Of a DNA stretch of 64,000 bases, positions 61,657 to 64,000 are shown one piece after another. Numbering within the stretch: the first letter of the stretch is position 1; every line of letters starts with the position of its first letter. Origin of the DNA: Micromonospora chokoriensis. Lineage in GTDB: Bacteria; Actinomycetota; Actinomycetes; Mycobacteriales; Micromonosporaceae. The notes beneath the pieces were generated by a model, which saw nothing but the letters and a program-made list of their open reading frames with translations, searched no databases and had not been told where the DNA came from. A program made the position numbers and the translations under genes. The DNA lies in the NCBI RefSeq assembly GCF_900091505.1, contig NZ_LT607409.1, positions 3,472,001-3,536,000 of the forward strand, in the 5' to 3' direction.

Positions 61657-63026
61657 CAGAGGCAACCCGCAAGCGTAGGGCGTTGCTGATCGGTTGCGGG
61701 ACGTTCACCGACTCGTCGTTGGTACAGCTCAGATCGCCTCGTCGCGACGTCGAGGATATGACCCGCATGCTGTACGAGGCGGGGTACGCGCAGGTGTTTG
61801 CTGACGTTGACTGCACCACCCGTGCGGCGCAACGTGCCATCGAAGCATTCCTGCTTGAAGCCCGAGTTGATGATGCCCTGAACTTGATCTACTTCTCCAC
61901 GCATGGGCTTCAGGACCGTCAGGGTAAGTTGTACTTCGCGTTCACTGACACCGAGAAGCAATACCTGAGTGCTACTGCGGTGGGTGCCGAGTGGGTACGT
62001 GACCGCATCTATGACAGCCGCTCAAAGTCCACGCTCATCCTTGTCGACTGTTGCTTCAGCGGGAGTTTCATCACGGGCATGCAGGCCCGTTCCAGCGGCG
62101 AACCCGACGTTGACGTACTTGTCCGAGGCTTACCTCAGGGCAGCGGGGTCGCGGTACTTACCGCGTCGGGTGAGCATGAGGCTAGTTTCGAAGACGTCGA
62201 ATCAGCTACGGCGCGAGCCTCCTACTTCACAGAAGCCGTTGTAGATGGCGTCGCCACCGGTGCCGCAGACCTGAACCGCGACGGTCGGATCACTGTCGAT
62301 GAACTCTACGAGTATGTCTACCTCCACGTCGTGAACGGGCCGTCGCCTCAACGCCCACGCAAACTCGGAATGGGCGAGGGGACGATGGTGGTTGCTGAAC
62401 CACTGGGCCATCGGGGTTCCATACCCCAGGCAGCACCCCCGCCGCGCAGAACCGCCGCGCCTGTTCTTCGAGCGCGAGGTGTACTCGGCTATGCGGCGTT
62501 TGATGGCCAGTCCGTCGTCATCGGCAAGGATGGCTTCGGGCCCGTCATGAAGGGCGAGCGCCGCCTACACGTCAGCGATGTCGCCGGGGTCTCGTTCAGG
62601 CCGGCAACCTCCCTGCACTATGGCTACCTACAAGTGATCCAGAGAGGCGTCCAGCCAGCACCGATCAGCCGATTCGGACCTGGCGCGGGACGACCTCCCA
62701 TGGAGGACGGTGCCTCAGTCTCCTTCGCCAGATCCGTCAACGCCGAGATGCAGCAGATGCGAGATGCCATCGAAGCAGCCATTGGTATCCCGCCACGCGC
62801 CCTCAAGGAGTCGACAGCCAAGAACAGCGCTTGGGCGAGACTCGGGCGCGGTCTACTGTGGTTCCTCGGGATCCTCGCCGGACTCCTCGAAGCCATCGTG
62901 ATAGCCGTGACTGTAACCGACAGCTGGGACGACCACAGTGTCGGCACCGCCGTAACGGCGAATCTCCTTTCTGGTACCGCGGTCCTGGCCAGCGGCCGAG
63001 TGCTCTACATGAACCGTCGCAAGTAA
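61653..63026 (+). CDS. Caspase-family peptidase with EF-hand, DUF4429-like domain and C-terminal membrane helices
   Basis: 457 residues. The caspase (C14) domain covers about 8-250: RRALLIGCGTFTDSSL, catalytic His84 in IYFSTHG and Cys134 in LVDCCFSGS. DLNRDGRITVDELYEYV (about 209-225) is a canonical EF-hand loop. A DUF4429/PH-like domain (VLGYAAFDGQSVVIGKDG, VSDVAGVSFRPAT) follows, then two C-terminal helices (GLLWFLGILAGLLEAIVIAV and the next). The layout suggests a membrane-tethered, possibly calcium-responsive protease released by EACC1 signalling, as an abortive-infection effector (inference from related conflict systems). Confidence 0.83.
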   Translation: MTEATRKRRALLIGCGTFTDSSLVQLRSPRRDVEDMTRMLYEAGYAQVFADVDCTTRAAQRAIEAFLLEARVDDALNLIYFSTHGLQDRQGKLYFAFTDTEKQYLSATAVGAEWVRDRIYDSRSKSTLILVDCCFSGSFITGMQARSSGEPDVDVLVRGLPQGSGVAVLTASGEHEASFEDVESATARASYFTEAVVDGVATGAADLNRDGRITVDELYEYVYLHVVNGPSPQRPRKLGMGEGTMVVAEPLGHRGSIPQAAPPPRRTAAPVLRARGVLGYAAFDGQSVVIGKDGFGPVMKGERRLHVSDVAGVSFRPATSLHYGYLQVIQRGVQPAPISRFGPGAGRPPMEDGASVSFARSVNAEMQQMRDAIEAAIGIPPRALKESTAKNSAWARLGRGLLWFLGILAGLLEAIVIAVTVTDSWDDHSVGTAVTANLLSGTAVLASGRVLYMNRRK

Positions 63027-63266
63027 GAGAAACAAGCCGTGACCGAGCGACTAAAAAATCACCGGGTCACAGGGCCAGGATTCAATTCGGGTGGCTCGCC
63101 CTCCAATGATGGGGGCGAGCCGATTGAAATCTTCAGAGTTGCACCTTCAGGCTGCTATCCTCGCCCTTGCGCAGGGTAATGGCGATCCAGGGTCGAGCCA
63201 ATCCTGGTCGTACCGTAACCTATGAGTATGTGCACCCAATCTGGTGCACGTCTGCGACGGAGCGGT

Positions 63267-63288
63267 GTTCAAGTCCCCCCTCGGACAC
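63267..63288 (+). other. attR: displaced 3' end of tRNA-Leu
   Basis: An exact 22-nt copy (GTTCAAGTCC ... TCGGACAC) of the tRNA-Leu T-arm/3' end in direct orientation. The rest of a tRNA is absent upstream, so it is a fragment. Together with the tRNA it defines a 36.4-kb interval. Confidence 0.65.
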
Positions 63289-63309
63289 CAAATTTCGTGG
63301 AAAATCACG

Positions 63310-63340
63310 ACAAATAGGACAGATTGACTGTCCTGTTTGG
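63310..63340. other. Stem-loop next to attR
   Basis: CAAATAGGACAG and CTGTCCTGTTTG form a 12-bp stem with one mismatch around ATTGA. It could be a terminator of an adjacent gene or a recombinase-binding dyad. Confidence 0.4.
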
Positions 63341-63487
63341 GCTTGCTTAGACCCAAATGTTATAAGTCTTGGAAGCGGCTGCCTGGCTATGGTTGGCCGC
63401 ATTTGTCCAATTCGGTGACAGAGAATGGCGTCTCTTCGGCGCGCAGACGTCGCAGATTCTCGGTGGTGGGCATGCTGGGTCTGCGTC

Positions 63488-64000
63488 TCAGCGTCGGTAC
63501 GGGTCGACGATCTCCTTGGGGCGTAGCGCGGGTGCGGCGAGGTCGCGCAGCGTCGGGGAGGTGAGGTAGAACCTGCCTCGGGTCTCGCCGTGCTGTTCGA
63601 GCGCGCCTGCCCGGACGAGGGCGCGAAGGTCACGGGTTGCTTGGTCGTCGGTGAGGCTCTCATCGCGCTGATAGAGGGTCCGGCGTACACGACCGCCGGT
63701 GGCGGCGAGGTACAGGGCGCTGACGACCCGCTCGGGTAGCCCGTGGCGTCGTACCCAGGTGTCGAGCAGTTCCCAGAGATGTGCGGCCTGATCGAGGCGT
63801 TGCCGGACCAGTTGGGCCTGTTGGTGATGGGCGCTCAGGCAGAACCGGATCCACTTGCTGGTGTCGTTCTCGGGCTGCCAGGTTGGGCCCCCGACCTCAC
63901 CGAGTGCGTCGTAGTAGGCGTAGGTGTTCCGGCCGACGCCGAGCCACTCCTCGATCGAGGAGAACTCCGGGGCGAGGACACCGTCGCGGGCGAGCACAAG
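63488..64000 (-). CDS. Fic-family protein, C-terminal part, cut by the right window edge
   Basis: The frame is open to the right edge, so about 170 residues are seen. The segment LAPEFSSIEEWLGVGRNTYAYY follows the Fic core in AMPylases of actinomycetes; then WIRFCLSAHHQQAQLVRQRL and a winged-helix end (DDQATRDLRALVRAGALEQHGETRGRFYL). The HPFxxGNGR active site lies beyond the window. Function (AMPylation of a protein target) is by family only. Confidence 0.7.
   Translation of the reverse strand, partial: LVLARDGVLAPEFSSIEEWLGVGRNTYAYYDALGEVGGPTWQPENDTSKWIRFCLSAHHQQAQLVRQRLDQAAHLWELLDTWVRRHGLPERVVSALYLAATGGRVRRTLYQRDESLTDDQATRDLRALVRAGALEQHGETRGRFYLTSPTLRDLAAPALRPKEIVDPYRR

Larger units (their letters stand above)
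26861..63288. mobile_element. Candidate 36.4-kb genomic island at tRNA-Leu
   Basis: It is bounded by a 22-bp direct repeat from the tRNA 3' end, and a serine recombinase ends 2 nt from the tRNA. The cargo is accessory in character: B12 scavenging, duplicate translation genes, metal genes, decayed genes and two defence systems. No conjugation or replication genes are intact. It may be several accreted elements or a non-mobile relic, or the repeat may delimit only a later insertion near the right end. Confidence 0.5.
63027..63487. other. Gene-free region containing the right island boundary
   Basis: 461 nt. It is AT-richer than the rest of the window. It contains the att core at 63267-63288 and, just downstream, the stem-loop 63310-63340. 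I see no gene and no second tRNA. Confidence 0.5.

Noticed and set aside
63267..63288. A second tRNA-Leu gene at the right boundary
   Set aside because: Only the T-arm and 3' end are present; no D-arm, anticodon or acceptor 5' strand lies upstream.

Overview
The window is high-GC, with GTG/TTG starts, many 4-nt stop/start overlaps, a conservon (cvn) fragment, F420- and mycothiol-type enzymes and CelR boxes in front of cellulases. This points to a filamentous actinomycete, most likely Micromonosporaceae (inferred from gene content, not from a search).

Left part, 1-26.8 kb, looks like ordinary chromosome. It starts with the end of a cvnA/cvnB pair. A CelR-controlled cellulose locus follows, with a GH1 beta-glucosidase and a secreted CBM2-GH48 exocellulase divergent across three CelR boxes. 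A run of housekeeping or metabolic genes comes next: DUF3159, PAP2, MDMPI-type enzyme, DUF1028, LtrA, LLM oxidoreductase, SDR, methyltransferase and two membrane proteins. The part ends with a minus-strand FN3 / MoxR / DUF58 / transglutaminase operon, whose transglutaminase has lost its Cys and His, and a TPR-proline-rich membrane protein.

At 26.8 kb a tRNA-Leu(GAG) gene is followed directly by a large serine recombinase. The last 22 nt of the tRNA locus recur in the same orientation at 63.27 kb. The 36.4 kb between them is a candidate genomic island, or a stack of islands, and it is unusual in content. It has five cobalamin riboswitches in about 20 kb. They precede (1) a thioesterase-LysE-cobalamin-binding protein operon, (2) B12-independent methionine synthase metE, (3) a pair of secreted proteins, (4) a secreted protein with the same domain order as animal intrinsic factor and transcobalamin (alpha/alpha toroid plus DUF4430), and (5) a five-gene operon coding for two membrane-anchored surface proteins and a complete ECF transporter. 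I read this as a B12/corrinoid capture-and-uptake system with transcobalamin-like extracellular binders. It is the best candidate here for a little-described system.

The same island has extra copies of translation-quality genes (def-tsaD divergent from alaS) and an Fe-type superoxide dismutase. Both sit behind a similar Nur/Fur-type operator, and a Fur-family regulator gene next to sodF is frameshifted and split by a 2.66 kb insertion. A NicO nickel/cobalt exporter or importer with a long His-Thr repeat fits the cobalt/B12 theme. The right end of the island is a defence segment: a Gabija pair (gajA-gajB) and an EACC1-caspase pair, with a decayed transposase between them. The window closes with the C-terminal part of a Fic-family gene running off the right edge.
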